The position numbers and the translations under genes are program-made. A DNA stretch of 64,000 nucleotides. It comes from Burkholderiales bacterium (GTDB lineage Bacteria; Pseudomonadota; Gammaproteobacteria; Burkholderiales; SG8-41). The stretch covers positions 1 through 64,000 of the forward strand of contig JAIEPF010000020.1 in NCBI GenBank assembly GCA_019749945.1, given 5' to 3'. Every line of letters begins with the position of its first letter. Positions within the stretch are counted from its first letter, which is position 1. Below, piece by piece: positions 1 through 8,421 of this stretch. Below the pieces are notes generated by a model. It did not search any database. It saw nothing but the letters and a program-made list of their open reading frames with translations, and was not told the DNA's origin.

Positions 1-77
1 GGGTAGTGTCTATGCGTGGCTCAAATTTCAGTGAAAACTAACCCCGAAAGTGGCTCAGTTTTGGGTGGAAATCAACA
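1..77. mobile_element. Probable terminus of an IS21-family insertion sequence
   Basis: The word GTGGCTCA occurs twice (about 16-23 and 50-57), followed by TTTTGGGTGGAAATCAACA ending at 77. Read on the other strand this gives a TGTTGATTTCCACCC-type end, which I recall from IS21-family elements; those carry repeated transposase-binding words inside their termini and begin with TG. Homology to the RHS/golvesin-like protein starts just after 77. No transposase gene is visible because the element would lie left of the window. The assignment is from memory of terminal sequences, so confidence is moderate. Confidence 0.45.
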
Positions 78-1024
78 CCACCTACACCATCACCCATGCC
101 CAGGGCACGACCTCTGTACAAGTGAATCAGCAACTGAACGGGGGTGCCTTTAACCTGCTGGGGACGTTTAACCTGAACGGCAGCAGCACGATCACCCTCT
201 CCGACCAAGCCAACGGGTATGTGATTGCGGATGCGATCCAGCTGATTGCGTTGACCACGGTGCCGAAGATGTACTTCGTGCACACCGACCACCTGAACAC
301 CCCGCGGCTCATTGCCAGCGACACCGGGCAGGCCGTGTGGACATGGAACAATGATGATCCCTATGGGAACAATACGCCGAATGAGAATCCAGCGGGCGCT
401 GGGCAGTTCACCTGCAACCTACGACTCCCGGGGCAGTACTTCGACTCGGAAACCAATACCCACTACAACTACTTCCGCGATTACGACGCCAGCACAGGAC
501 GTTACGTGGAGAGCGACCCAATCGGGTTGCTCGGGGGATTAAATACTTATGCGTATGTTGACGGAAATCCTATACAGGGGATTGATCATCTAGGCTTAAC
601 AAATTTTTATCAGAAAAGGTATCAAGCCACTGCAAAGGCCCCAACCTCATTCGTTCCTGTCGATGATCCGTGCGTCAAAAAATATATATATGATAATTAT
701 GGAGGTTTGGGTGGCTTCATTACTGAAATCGGCAATTTGCAACAATTCCTACCCTCATCAAATCCAAATTATCTTTCGTCAGTGCAAGAGGGGTTAATAA
801 TTCTCGATGAAAAGTTGATTGCATCGAAAGTACCTCAAGCCGCTGGGCGGGCTTTGATGACTTACGGAGGAGGAAACCTGTCACTTGGCTATGTTACCGG
901 GTCCGGATTAGCTACATTTGGCAGCCTTGCTTCCGGAGCCTTTGAATTTGCAGGTGCAGTTATGACTCCATTCGCAACAGCCGCTATGTCAAAAGCCAGG
1001 GATGCATGTACCTGCGCAAAATAA
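50..1024 (+). CDS. RHS repeat-associated core protein, C-terminal fragment with variable tail
   Basis: This is the C-terminal end of an RHS/YD-repeat protein, a family of large polymorphic-toxin carriers. Residues about 10-75 resemble a golvesin/Xly-type carbohydrate-binding module (VNQQLNGGAFNLLGTF, ANGYVIADAIQLI). Residues about 80-185 are the RHS core (HTDHLNTPRLI, YFRDYDASTGRYVESDPIGL, LNTYAYVDGNP). The last roughly 135 residues are the variable tip; I recognise no toxin fold in them, but base composition drops sharply after position 540, as is common for exchanged RHS tips. Translation from GTG 50 would begin inside a probable insertion-sequence end, so this is likely a displaced fragment rather than a complete gene. 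A small membrane-protein gene follows. Confidence 0.75.
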   Translation: MAQFWVEINTTYTITHAQGTTSVQVNQQLNGGAFNLLGTFNLNGSSTITLSDQANGYVIADAIQLIALTTVPKMYFVHTDHLNTPRLIASDTGQAVWTWNNDDPYGNNTPNENPAGAGQFTCNLRLPGQYFDSETNTHYNYFRDYDASTGRYVESDPIGLLGGLNTYAYVDGNPIQGIDHLGLTNFYQKRYQATAKAPTSFVPVDDPCVKKYIYDNYGGLGGFITEIGNLQQFLPSSNPNYLSSVQEGLIILDEKLIASKVPQAAGRALMTYGGGNLSLGYVTGSGLATFGSLASGAFEFAGAVMTPFATAAMSKARDACTCAK

Positions 1025-1096
1025 TTGATTACGGAAGCTTGTTATTTTGATATCGTGTGATTGAGAGATGAAGTTAGAAGGATCTTGGAGGTAAAA

Positions 1097-1324
1097 ATGT
1101 CAGGTGCTGGATTAGGCTTTCTTCCATTAGAAAAAATCCCAATATTTATTTGGGGTCTCATATTGCTGGCAATCGGTGGATTTCTATTCTTCCAAGAAGA
1201 TTATTTTTCTTGGGGGCAGGCAAAATCGGGGTTTATCGCACTCGCTGGAATTTGCGCAATCATCTATGACATAAGAAAAAGATATCTAAAAGCAGGGACC
1301 GAAGCAGGCGGACAAGACGATTAA
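1097..1324 (+). CDS. Small membrane protein, candidate immunity protein
   Basis: A 75-residue protein starting at ATG 1097, chosen because a strong GGAGG (1087-1091) sits five bases upstream. A longer reading from TTG 1061 has no such site. Two hydrophobic stretches are visible, about residues 15-32 (IPIFIWGLILLAIGGFLFF) and 42-56, followed by a basic segment (RKRYLKAG). It is as AT-rich as the RHS tail and lies 72 bases behind it. Position and size fit an immunity protein for the RHS tip, but that is inferred from context only; I recognise no family. Confidence 0.55.
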   Translation: MSGAGLGFLPLEKIPIFIWGLILLAIGGFLFFQEDYFSWGQAKSGFIALAGICAIIYDIRKRYLKAGTEAGGQDD

Positions 1325-1452
1325 TCTCTCTGTTAATCTCTCGGGATCAACCTACCTTCACTCAGAGATTGTACAAACCATTGCATCGCATTTCATTTTA
1401 TTGCGCAATTTATGTGGGATAAATTGTTGGATAAAAACAATTTAAATTATTA

Positions 1453-1478
1453 TTTAACTTATAAATCAATAAGTTAAA
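1453..1478 (-). repeat. AT-rich perfect inverted repeat beyond the tRNA-Ser 3' end
   Basis: Ten-base arms (1453-1462 and 1469-1478, core TTAACTTAT / ATAAGTTAA) surround a six-base loop. The structure lies nine bases beyond the CCA end of tRNA-Ser on the tRNA strand, followed by A/T-rich sequence. It could act as a weak terminator or mark an integration junction. Confidence 0.5.
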
Positions 1479-1486
1479 AATAATAA

Positions 1487-1576
1487 TGGCGGAGAGTGTG
1501 AGATTCGAACTCACGAGGACCGTGAGGCCCTGCCGGTTTTCAAGACCGGTGCATTCAACCGCTCTGCCAACTCTCC
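1487..1576 (-). tRNA. tRNA-Ser (anticodon TGA)
   Basis: Reading the minus strand gives a 90-base class II tRNA with an acceptor stem GGAGAGT / ACTCTCC, discriminator G and an encoded CCA. The anticodon arm is CCGGT-CTTGAAA-ACCGG, so the anticodon is TGA. There is a long variable arm and a T arm with GTTCGAATC. The 3' end faces the RHS/IS segment, the usual orientation when a mobile element has used a tRNA 3' end as its attachment site. Confidence 0.97.
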
Positions 1577-1888
1577 GTATTCCTGTACATCCACGCTGCC
1601 GGTTTTAGCTCCGGCCGCGCCTCCGGCGCTTAACTTGCGTGGCGGCAGCCGAAATGCCCGGCGGCCCGAACCCCGGCCACCAAAGCGGGCGAATTGTAGC
1701 CCCAAACCGCCGCTATTGGCACCCTCCTGGCCAAGGTTACGGAAAATAATGTCATGTATTATCAAATGCTTGCGTAATCCCGGTACCTCGAAAAACGACT
1801 GATATTGATTGCAACTTTAACCGCCTTTCAGTAGTCTTACATCCTGCTTACACCAGCTTTTTGGTGAACCTTTTGGAGACCCATCCAT
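1577..1888. other. Intergenic spacer with no recognised gene
   Basis: This 312-base spacer separates divergent tRNA-Ser and the BAX-inhibitor-like gene. It must hold the promoters of both, but I cannot place convincing -35/-10 pairs. A possible ribosome-binding site GGAGAC (about 1874-1879) precedes the ATG at 1889. Confidence 0.4.
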
Positions 1889-2593
1889 ATGCAACCTGAA
1901 CTGCGCACCGGGGCAACCTATTCTGCCGGCACGTCCGACATTGCCGTCGAGCAGAACAAGGTTCTTCGCAACACCTACCTGCTGCTCGCGATCTCGCTGA
2001 TCCCGACGGTGATCGGCGCCGTGGTCGGCACCAATTTCATCAATTTCAGCTTCATGCGCGCCAGCCCGATCATGTCGATGCTGGTGATGCTGGCCGTGTT
2101 TTACGGCTGGATATTCGCGATCGAGAAAAACCGCGACAGCACGCTCGGCGTCGGGCTGCTGCTCGGCTTCACCGCCTTCCTCGGCCTGATGCTGGCGCCG
2201 CTGCTGCAAAACATCCTGTCGCTGCGTAATGGCGGACAGCTGGTAATGATGGCTGCCGGCGGCACGGCTGCGGTGTTTTTTGTGCTGTCGGGCATTGCTG
2301 CGACGACCAAGCGCGACTTCAGCTTTCTCGGCAAGTTCATGCTGGTCGGTTTCGTGGTGATCATGCTGGCGGTAGTCGCCAACATCTTCCTGCAAAGCCC
2401 GGTGGTACAGCTGGCGCTGTGCGGTGCCTTCATCATCTTCTCATCGGCGATCATCCTGTGGCAGATCAACTCGATCGTCCGCGGCGGTGAAACCAACTAT
2501 GTATCTGCGACGCTGACGCTGTATGTGTCGCTGTACAACATCTTCAGCAGCCTGCTGCAGATCCTCGGCTTTACCAGCGGAGACAGGGACTGA
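1889..2593 (+). CDS. BAX inhibitor-1 / YccA family membrane protein
   Basis: A 234-residue integral membrane protein with about seven hydrophobic segments and an N-terminal cytoplasmic tail of about 25 residues. It matches the Bax-inhibitor-1/YccA/YbhL family in length and pattern. Family members are inner-membrane proteins; E. coli YccA modulates FtsH proteolysis, and some BI-1 homologues leak calcium. The start ATG 1889 is preceded by GGAGAC. The gene is monocistronic and ends at a bidirectional terminator shared with rlmD. The exact physiological role here cannot be read from sequence. Confidence 0.9.
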   Translation: MQPELRTGATYSAGTSDIAVEQNKVLRNTYLLLAISLIPTVIGAVVGTNFINFSFMRASPIMSMLVMLAVFYGWIFAIEKNRDSTLGVGLLLGFTAFLGLMLAPLLQNILSLRNGGQLVMMAAGGTAAVFFVLSGIAATTKRDFSFLGKFMLVGFVVIMLAVVANIFLQSPVVQLALCGAFIIFSSAIILWQINSIVRGGETNYVSATLTLYVSLYNIFSSLLQILGFTSGDRD

Positions 2594-2615
2594 GATCGCG
2601 CAACTTGAACGAAGT

Positions 2616-2641
2616 AAAAAGCGGCCTGCGGGCCGCTTTTT
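2616..2641. terminator. Bidirectional Rho-independent terminator
   Basis: A GC-rich hairpin, AGCGGCC-tgcg-GGCCGCT, is flanked by A5 on the left and T5 on the right. It serves the plus-strand BAX-inhibitor-like gene and the converging rlmD. Confidence 0.85.
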
Positions 2642-2678
2642 ATTGCCCGAATTCCTCCCCCGAGCCGCTTTTTCCACC

Positions 2679-3977
2679 TTATTCCCGCTCAAACAGCGCC
2701 ATCGACTCGACATGCGCCGTATGCGGGAACATGTTGATGACCCCCGCCGCGCGCAGCCTGTAGCCATGCACCGCCACCAGCACCTCGGCATCACGCGCCA
2801 GCGTCGACGGGCTGCAGGACACATAAACGATGCGCCGCGGGCCGTCGGCGCCGATCAGCTTGATCAGTTCCATCGCGCCGTCCCGCGGCGGATCGATCAG
2901 CAGCTTGTCGAAGGGGCCCAGCGCCGCCCATTGCGCGGCATCGATCTTGAACAGATCCATGGTCAGGAAGCGCGTGTTGCCGGCGAGCCCGTTGCCCTTC
3001 GCGTTCTCCTCCGCCCGGCTGATCAGGCCCTTGCTGCCTTCGATGCCGGTGACCTCTGCGCCGCTGCGCGCAATCGGCAATGTGAAATTGCCCAGCCCGC
3101 AGAACAGGTCGGCAATGCGTTCACCCGGCTGCGGATCGAGCAGCTTCAGCGCGCGGCGCACCAGCACCTGGTTGATGGCATGATTGACCTGGGTAAAGTC
3201 GGTCGGACGGAAATGGATGCGCACATCGAATTCGGGCAAGGTGTAATACAGCGTGCCGGTATCCGGCGGATAAAACAGTTCCGCTGATTCCGGACCGGAG
3301 GGCTGCAGGTAAAACACCACGCGGTGCGCGTCGGCAAAAACCCGCAGCCTGTCTTCATCGTCCGCTGTCAGCGCATCGAGGTTGCGCAATACCAGCACGT
3401 CGGCCTTGTCGGCGATCGCCAGTTCGATCTGCGGCAGCCGCGCGCGCAGGCTCAGGCTGTCGACCAGCTGCCTTAGCCGCGGCAGGAGATCCGAAATCCG
3501 CCGCGGCAGCACTTCGCAACTGGTCATGTCGGCGACATAGCTGCTGCGCTTTTCATGGAAACCGACCAGCGCACCGCCCTTTTTGAACACATGGCGCACC
3601 GTAAGGCGCGCGCGGTGGCGGTAGCCCCAGGCCGGACCGTAAATCGCCGGCAGGATCTGCTCGGGCTCTACCTTGCCGATATGGCGCAGATTGTCTTCGA
3701 GCACGCGCTGCTTGGCGGCGACCTGGATGCGTGCATCCATGTGCTGCAGGCTGCAGCCACCACAGAGACCGAAGAACTTGCAGTCCGGCGTGGTGCGCGA
3801 CGCGCTTTCGTCAAAAATCTTTGTCGCAAACGATTGCTCGAACGCCGGTTTTTTACGATACACCGACGCCTCGACCCGCTCTCCGGGCAGCGCGCCCTCG
3901 ACAAAAACAACCTTGCCGTCACGGCGGGCAATGCCGCGGCCCTCCTGGTCCAGGGATTCGATGTGCAGAAGATTCAT
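2679..3977 (-). CDS. rlmD: 23S rRNA (uracil1939-C5)-methyltransferase RlmD
   Basis: This SAM-dependent enzyme methylates U1939 of 23S rRNA. The 432-residue length is normal. An N-terminal TRAM domain (about residues 1-60) is followed by the iron-sulfur cysteine motif CKFFGLCGGC (about 67-76). The C-terminal Rossmann-like domain has DLFCGLGNF for SAM binding, a DPPRDGA loop, and the catalytic cysteine in YVSCSPSTLARD. The protein looks complete. It lies 40 bases downstream of the exonuclease gene on the same strand and probably shares its transcript. Confidence 0.95.
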   Translation of the reverse strand: MNLLHIESLDQEGRGIARRDGKVVFVEGALPGERVEASVYRKKPAFEQSFATKIFDESASRTTPDCKFFGLCGGCSLQHMDARIQVAAKQRVLEDNLRHIGKVEPEQILPAIYGPAWGYRHRARLTVRHVFKKGGALVGFHEKRSSYVADMTSCEVLPRRISDLLPRLRQLVDSLSLRARLPQIELAIADKADVLVLRNLDALTADDEDRLRVFADAHRVVFYLQPSGPESAELFYPPDTGTLYYTLPEFDVRIHFRPTDFTQVNHAINQVLVRRALKLLDPQPGERIADLFCGLGNFTLPIARSGAEVTGIEGSKGLISRAEENAKGNGLAGNTRFLTMDLFKIDAAQWAALGPFDKLLIDPPRDGAMELIKLIGADGPRRIVYVSCSPSTLARDAEVLVAVHGYRLRAAGVINMFPHTAHVESMALFERE

Positions 3978-4017
3978 TGGGATTTTTCAGACTGCGCACA
4001 ATGGCGCAGTCGATGCG

Positions 4018-4794
4018 TTATGCCGGCCAGCGCTTCAGGAATTCCTGCCAGTGCGGCTGCCCGGCCTTTTCCAGCGCAGCGCGCACGACCTTGATCTGCG
4101 CATCGTACTGCTCCTCAGTCAGTGCGCCGCGCATCAGCTGAAAGCGCAGAAACACCAGGTGGGTGTTGACGACGTCAGTCTCGCAATAACGCCAGATGTC
4201 TTCCAGTTTGCCGTCCTGGTACGCGCCCCACACCGCGGAGCCGTCCATGCCGAGCTTACCGGGCAGGCCCATCAGCTGCGCCAGTGCGTCAAGCGGCGCA
4301 TTGGCGCGGCCCTGATACATTGCCAGCAGGTCCATCAAATCGAGATGGCGCTGGTGGTAGCGGCTGATGTAATTGTTCCATTTGAATTCGCGGTCATCCT
4401 CGCCCATGTCCCAATAGCGCGCCGCCTTCACGCCATGCATCAGCCCGCGGTAATGCAGCACCGGCAGGTCGAAACCACCGCCGTTCCACGACACCAGCTG
4501 CGGCGTGTATTTTTCGATACCGTCGAAAAAGCGCTGGATGATCTCGGCTTCGCTTTCACCGGCCGCCCCCAGCGACCACACCTTGAAGCTGTCGCGATCG
4601 TGCAGCGCACAGGAAATCACCAGCACGCGATGCAGGTAATGCGGCAGGAAATCGTTGCCGTGGCTCTGCCGCCGCAACTGGAAGGCCATTTCGGCAACAT
4701 CGCGATCAGAGACAGTGGCGTCGATGCCGTGCAGCTTGCGGATGCCGGCAACGTCGGGCACGGTTTCGATATCGAACACCAATACGGGATTCAC
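4018..4794 (-). CDS. Predicted 3'-5' exonuclease, PolB exonuclease-domain family
   Basis: A 258-residue DnaQ-superfamily nuclease resembling the exonuclease domain of B-family DNA polymerases (the DNA_pol_B_exo2 group). The DxE motif appears at once (VFDIETVPD). Further conserved elements are LVSWNGGGFDLPVL and the late CETDVVNT, carrying the Exo III aspartate. There is no polymerase domain, so it is a stand-alone nuclease for DNA or RNA processing. Translation starts at GTG (4792-4794) behind a weak AAGG; one copy of the recurrent AT-rich 16-mer sits 12 bases upstream. Confidence 0.85.
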   Translation of the reverse strand: MNPVLVFDIETVPDVAGIRKLHGIDATVSDRDVAEMAFQLRRQSHGNDFLPHYLHRVLVISCALHDRDSFKVWSLGAAGESEAEIIQRFFDGIEKYTPQLVSWNGGGFDLPVLHYRGLMHGVKAARYWDMGEDDREFKWNNYISRYHQRHLDLMDLLAMYQGRANAPLDALAQLMGLPGKLGMDGSAVWGAYQDGKLEDIWRYCETDVVNTHLVFLRFQLMRGALTEEQYDAQIKVVRAALEKAGQPHWQEFLKRWPA

Positions 4795-4806
4795 TAAAAC
4801 ACCTTT

Positions 4807-4822
4807 AAAATCAAATACTTAT
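4807..4822 (+). repeat. AT-rich interspersed word, copy 1
   Basis: Exact AAAATCAAATACTTAT in the gap between cysM and the exonuclease gene. The same 16-mer recurs at 55457-55472, with near copies at 16209, 35652 and 40763. It lies antisense to the adjacent gene and 12 bases upstream of its start. Confidence 0.7.
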
Positions 4823-4840
4823 AGCTTTAAGCGCGTACAG

Positions 4841-5725
4841 CTAGGCAAAAACGCCGGTCGACAGGTAACGATCGCCGCGGTCGCAGACGATGGACACGAT
4901 CACCGCGTCGCGCAGCTCAGCCGAAATCTGCAGTGCCGCCCACAAGGCGCCGCCGGAGGACACGCCGGCGAAGATGCCCTCTTCGCTGGCCAGCCGCCGC
5001 ATGGTGTTCTCGGCATCGGCCTGGGTGACTTCGATGACCATGTCGACCTGCGACCAGTCGCAGATTTTCGGCAGGTACGCCGCGGGCCATTTGCGGATGC
5101 CCGGAATCTGCGAACCGTCCGTCGGCTGGCAGCCGATGATCTGCACCTGCGGATTTTTTTCCTTGAGATAACGCGACACGCCCATGATGGTGCCGGTGGT
5201 GCCCATGCTCGAAATGAAATGCGTGACGCGGCCGGCAGTGTCGCGCCAGATTTCCGGGCCGGTGCCCTCGTAATGCGCCAGCGGATTGTCGGGATTGGCA
5301 AACTGGTCGAGCATGACGCCGCGGCCCTCGCGCACCATGCGTTCTGCAACATCACGCGCGCCTTCCATGCTCGCCGTCTTCGGCGTCAGCACCAGTTCGG
5401 CGCCGTAGGCACGCATGGTCTGCTGCCGTTCCAGCGACTGGTTCTCCGGCATCACCAGCACCATGCGGTAACCCAGGATCGCCGCCACCATCGCCAGCGC
5501 AATGCCGGTGTTGCCGCTCGTAGCCTCAATCAGCGTGTCGCCTGGTTTGATCGTGCCGCGCTCCTGTGCGCGGCGGATCATCGACAGCGCCGGACGGTCC
5601 TTGACCGAGCCTGCCGGATTGTTGCCTTCGAGTTTGACCAGAATGGTGTTGCTGCTTGCACCGGGCATGCGCTGCAACTTCACCAGCGGCGTATTGCCGA
5701 CAAAATCCTCCAGCGTCCTGTACAT
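4841..5725 (-). CDS. cysM: Cysteine synthase B
   Basis: A PLP enzyme of the O-acetylserine sulfhydrylase family that makes cysteine from O-acetylserine and sulfide or thiosulfate. The 294-residue length and the N-terminus (LEDFVGNTPLVKLQR) match CysM more closely than CysK. The PLP lysine is in NNPAGSVKDRPA. The substrate loop is EATSGNTGIALA and the phosphate-binding glycine loop is SSMGTTGTIMG. It is the last gene of the hldE-hldD-cysM run, three bases behind hldD, so it is probably cotranscribed with LPS genes, an arrangement seen in other betaproteobacteria. Confidence 0.93.
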   Translation of the reverse strand: MYRTLEDFVGNTPLVKLQRMPGASSNTILVKLEGNNPAGSVKDRPALSMIRRAQERGTIKPGDTLIEATSGNTGIALAMVAAILGYRMVLVMPENQSLERQQTMRAYGAELVLTPKTASMEGARDVAERMVREGRGVMLDQFANPDNPLAHYEGTGPEIWRDTAGRVTHFISSMGTTGTIMGVSRYLKEKNPQVQIIGCQPTDGSQIPGIRKWPAAYLPKICDWSQVDMVIEVTQADAENTMRRLASEEGIFAGVSSGGALWAALQISAELRDAVIVSIVCDRGDRYLSTGVFA

Positions 5726-5728
5726 GGC

Positions 5729-6721
5729 CTAGGCTTTCGCCAGCAATTGCTGGCAGTAGCGCGCCACACCCTGCTCCACCGTCAGGAACGGCGCCGCATA
5801 ACCCGCCGCGCGCAAAGACGTCAGGTCGGCCTGGGTATAACTCTGGTACTTGCCCTTGAGGTCGCCGGGGAAAGGGATATAGCGGACAATCCCTTTACTT
5901 TGCAACTCAGCCAGCGCCAGCGCCGGCTCTCCCGCCGCGGCACGGCAAGCGTTCACCGTGGTGACCGCGACATCGTTGAATGACTGCGCAGCGCCGCTGC
6001 CGCAATTGAATATCCCCGAGCAGCCTGCATTCTGCAGAAAATACAGATTGACCCTGACCACATCCTCGACCGAGACAAAATCGCGGCGCTGCTCGCCGTT
6101 GCCGTAGCCGCCACTGCCTTCAAACAGCCGCACATGACCTTCGGCGCGGTACTGATTGAAAAAGTGATAGGCCACCGAGGCCATGCGCCCCTTGTGCTGC
6201 TCGCGGTCGCCATAGACATTGAAATAACGCAGCCCCACCACCTGCGGACCGCCGGGCGGCAGGCGTCGTACACGCTGGTCGAACAGCAGCTTCGAATAAC
6301 CGTAGACGTTGAGCGGGCCTTCGCAGTCCGCCTGTTCGCGAAAACCGGTCAGCGCGCCATAGGTCGCCGCCGACGAGGCATAAATCAGCGGAATCATCTC
6401 TGCCGCGCAGAAATCGAGCAGCGTGCAGGAATAGGCGTAATTGGTATCCATCACATAACGGCCATCACTGGCCGTGGTGTCGGAACAGGCGCCCTGATGC
6501 AGGATCGCCTTCACACCGCGGCGGAAGGCGCCGGTCTTCACACGCGCCAGGAATTCGTCCTTGTCGAGGTAATCGCTGATCTGGCAATCGACCAGGTTGC
6601 GGAATTTGTCGCCCTGCGTCAGGTCGTCCACCGCGAGGATGTCGGTGATGCCCCGCGCATTGAGTCCTTTGACCAGGTTGGCACCGATAAATCCGGCTGC
6701 GCCGGTAACCACATAAACCAT
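5729..6721 (-). CDS. hldD: ADP-L-glycero-D-manno-heptose 6-epimerase
   Basis: HldD (RfaD/WaaD) epimerises ADP-D-glycero- to ADP-L-glycero-manno-heptose for the LPS inner core. The 330-residue protein has the NAD(P)-binding [12 protein letters not shown] at its N-terminus and the SDR catalytic YGYSK. The family's [11 protein letters not shown] stretch and the late YQSYTQADL are also present. It lies three bases downstream of hldE and three upstream of cysM, in a tight operon. Confidence 0.95.
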   Translation of the reverse strand: MVYVVTGAAGFIGANLVKGLNARGITDILAVDDLTQGDKFRNLVDCQISDYLDKDEFLARVKTGAFRRGVKAILHQGACSDTTASDGRYVMDTNYAYSCTLLDFCAAEMIPLIYASSAATYGALTGFREQADCEGPLNVYGYSKLLFDQRVRRLPPGGPQVVGLRYFNVYGDREQHKGRMASVAYHFFNQYRAEGHVRLFEGSGGYGNGEQRRDFVSVEDVVRVNLYFLQNAGCSGIFNCGSGAAQSFNDVAVTTVNACRAAAGEPALALAELQSKGIVRYIPFPGDLKGKYQSYTQADLTSLRAAGYAAPFLTVEQGVARYCQQLLAKA

Positions 6722-6724
6722 GGT

Positions 6725-7699
6725 TTATTCCCCCTGCGCCGGTGGAAACAGCTCGTCCGGACGGACCACGGCGGTGCCGAATTTGCCGACCACGATGCCC
6801 GCCGCGCGGTTGGCAATGCGCACCGCGTTTTCCAGGTCCTGCCCCGCCGCCAGCATCACCGCAATGGTTGCGATCACCGTGTCACCGGCGCCGCTGACGT
6901 CGTAGACCTCGCGCGCCTGCGCCGGCACATGCAGCCGGCTGCCGCGGCGGTACAGTGTCATGCCTTCTTCGCTGCGCGTGACCAGTATCGCGTTGATGCC
7001 CAGCCGCTGGCGCAGATTCTGCGCCTTGGTGGTCAACGCCGTTTCGCTGCTCCAGCCGCCGACGACAGCCTGCAACTCGGCGCGGTTGGGCGTCACCAGC
7101 GTTGCACCACGATAACGCGAATAATCCTCACCCTTGGGATCGACCAGCACCGGTTTGTTGTGGCGGCGCGCCAGCGTGATCATGCGTGCAATGTGCGCGA
7201 GACCGCCCTTGCCGTAATCCGAAAGGATCACCACATCGCAGCTCTTCAGCAGGCGTTGAAAGTCTTTCAGCTTCGATGCCAGCACTTCATGGCTGGGCGG
7301 GGTTTCGAAATCGGCGCGCAGCAACTGCTGGCGACGGCCGATGACGCGCAGTTTGACCGTGGTGGAAATCGTCGGATCGTCGTGCAGGCTGCTTATGACG
7401 CGGTCGCGCTTCAGCAACTGGCGCAGGCGACGTCCGGCTTCGTCACGCCCCACCACCGACAGCAACGATGCTTTCGCCGACAGCGCCGCCACGTTGCGCG
7501 CGACATTGGCCGCGCCGCCCGGACGCTCCTCGACCCGATCGACCTTGACCACCGGCACCGGGGCTTCCGGCGAAATCCGGCTGACCTCGCCGAACCAGTA
7601 ACGGTCTAGCATCACGTCGCCTGCCACCAGCACGCGCGCGCGACGCACCTGTGATGGCAGGCGACCGGATGGCGATTTTTTATGGCCCGAAGTTTTCAT
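6725..7699 (-). CDS. hldE: D-glycero-beta-D-manno-heptose-7-phosphate kinase
   Basis: This ribokinase-family enzyme phosphorylates heptose-7-phosphate at C1 for ADP-heptose synthesis. At 324 residues it corresponds to the N-terminal kinase domain of E. coli HldE only; the adenylyltransferase domain is absent, so it is the split form also called HldA or RfaE1. Evidence includes DVMLDRYWFGEV, the GGAANVARNVAAL motif and the catalytic DVSGAGDTVIA near the C-terminus. The partner adenylyltransferase must be encoded outside this window. Confidence 0.93.
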   Translation of the reverse strand: MKTSGHKKSPSGRLPSQVRRARVLVAGDVMLDRYWFGEVSRISPEAPVPVVKVDRVEERPGGAANVARNVAALSAKASLLSVVGRDEAGRRLRQLLKRDRVISSLHDDPTISTTVKLRVIGRRQQLLRADFETPPSHEVLASKLKDFQRLLKSCDVVILSDYGKGGLAHIARMITLARRHNKPVLVDPKGEDYSRYRGATLVTPNRAELQAVVGGWSSETALTTKAQNLRQRLGINAILVTRSEEGMTLYRRGSRLHVPAQAREVYDVSGAGDTVIATIAVMLAAGQDLENAVRIANRAAGIVVGKFGTAVVRPDELFPPAQGE

Positions 7700-7701
7700 C
7701 G

Positions 7702-8421
7702 TCAGGATTTTAATGCAGCGGCGATGTCGGTATTGATCCGCTCCAGCACCGCCAGCGGGTCGGCGGCACGGGTGATCGGGCGACCGACCACCAGGTAATC
7801 AGCCCCGTCGGTAATCGCCCGCTGCGGCGTGACGATGCGTTTCTGGTCATCCTGCGCGGCATCGGCGAGGCGGATGCCGGGCGTGACAAGGCAGAAAGAC
7901 GGCCCGCAGGCGCGGCGCAGCAGCGCCGCTTCCTGCGCCGAGCAGACCACGCCATCCATGCCGCTGGCTGCGGACAGTTTCGCCAGGCGCTCGACCAGCA
8001 CCGGCGGCGCTTCCGTCTGGCCGATTTCACGCAGGTCTTCCGCGCCGAGGCTGGTCAGCACCGTGACCGCAATCAGCATGGGCGGACGCGACAGGCCGGC
8101 CAGCGCCTCACGCGCGGCCTGCATCATCGTGCGCCCGCCGCTGGCATGCACATTGATCATCCATGCGCCCAGTGCCGCCGCAGACTTGCAGGCCGAGGCC
8201 ACGGTATTCGGGATGTCGTGGTATTTGAGATCGAGGAAGACGTCAAAACCGCGTGTAACCAGTTGCTCCACCAGTGCCGGGCCGGCAACGGTGAACAATT
8301 CCTTGCCGACCTTGACCCGGCAGCGCCTGGGATCCAGCTGCTGCGCCAATGCAAGCGCCTCGGCGGCACTGGCGTAATCCAGTGCGACGATGACCCGCGG
8401 GCCTTTGTTGTCGGCGCTCAT
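7702..8421 (-). CDS. pyrF: Orotidine 5'-phosphate decarboxylase
   Basis: It catalyses the last step of UMP synthesis. The 239-residue TIM-barrel protein has the catalytic [12 protein letters not shown] and the phosphate-binding VTPGIRL and [11 protein letters not shown] near the C-terminus. Its ATG overlaps the lapB stop codon as ATGA (8418-8421), indicating translational coupling, and hldE follows within three bases. The lapA-lapB-pyrF-hldE linkage is widely conserved. Confidence 0.95.
   Translation of the reverse strand: MSADNKGPRVIVALDYASAAEALALAQQLDPRRCRVKVGKELFTVAGPALVEQLVTRGFDVFLDLKYHDIPNTVASACKSAAALGAWMINVHASGGRTMMQAAREALAGLSRPPMLIAVTVLTSLGAEDLREIGQTEAPPVLVERLAKLSAASGMDGVVCSAQEAALLRRACGPSFCLVTPGIRLADAAQDDQKRIVTPQRAITDGADYLVVGRPITRAADPLAVLERINTDIAAALKS

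Noticed and set aside
4655..5983. Plus-strand frame of 442 codons across cysM and hldD
   Set aside because: It is antisense to two clear enzymes and has no recognisable domain.
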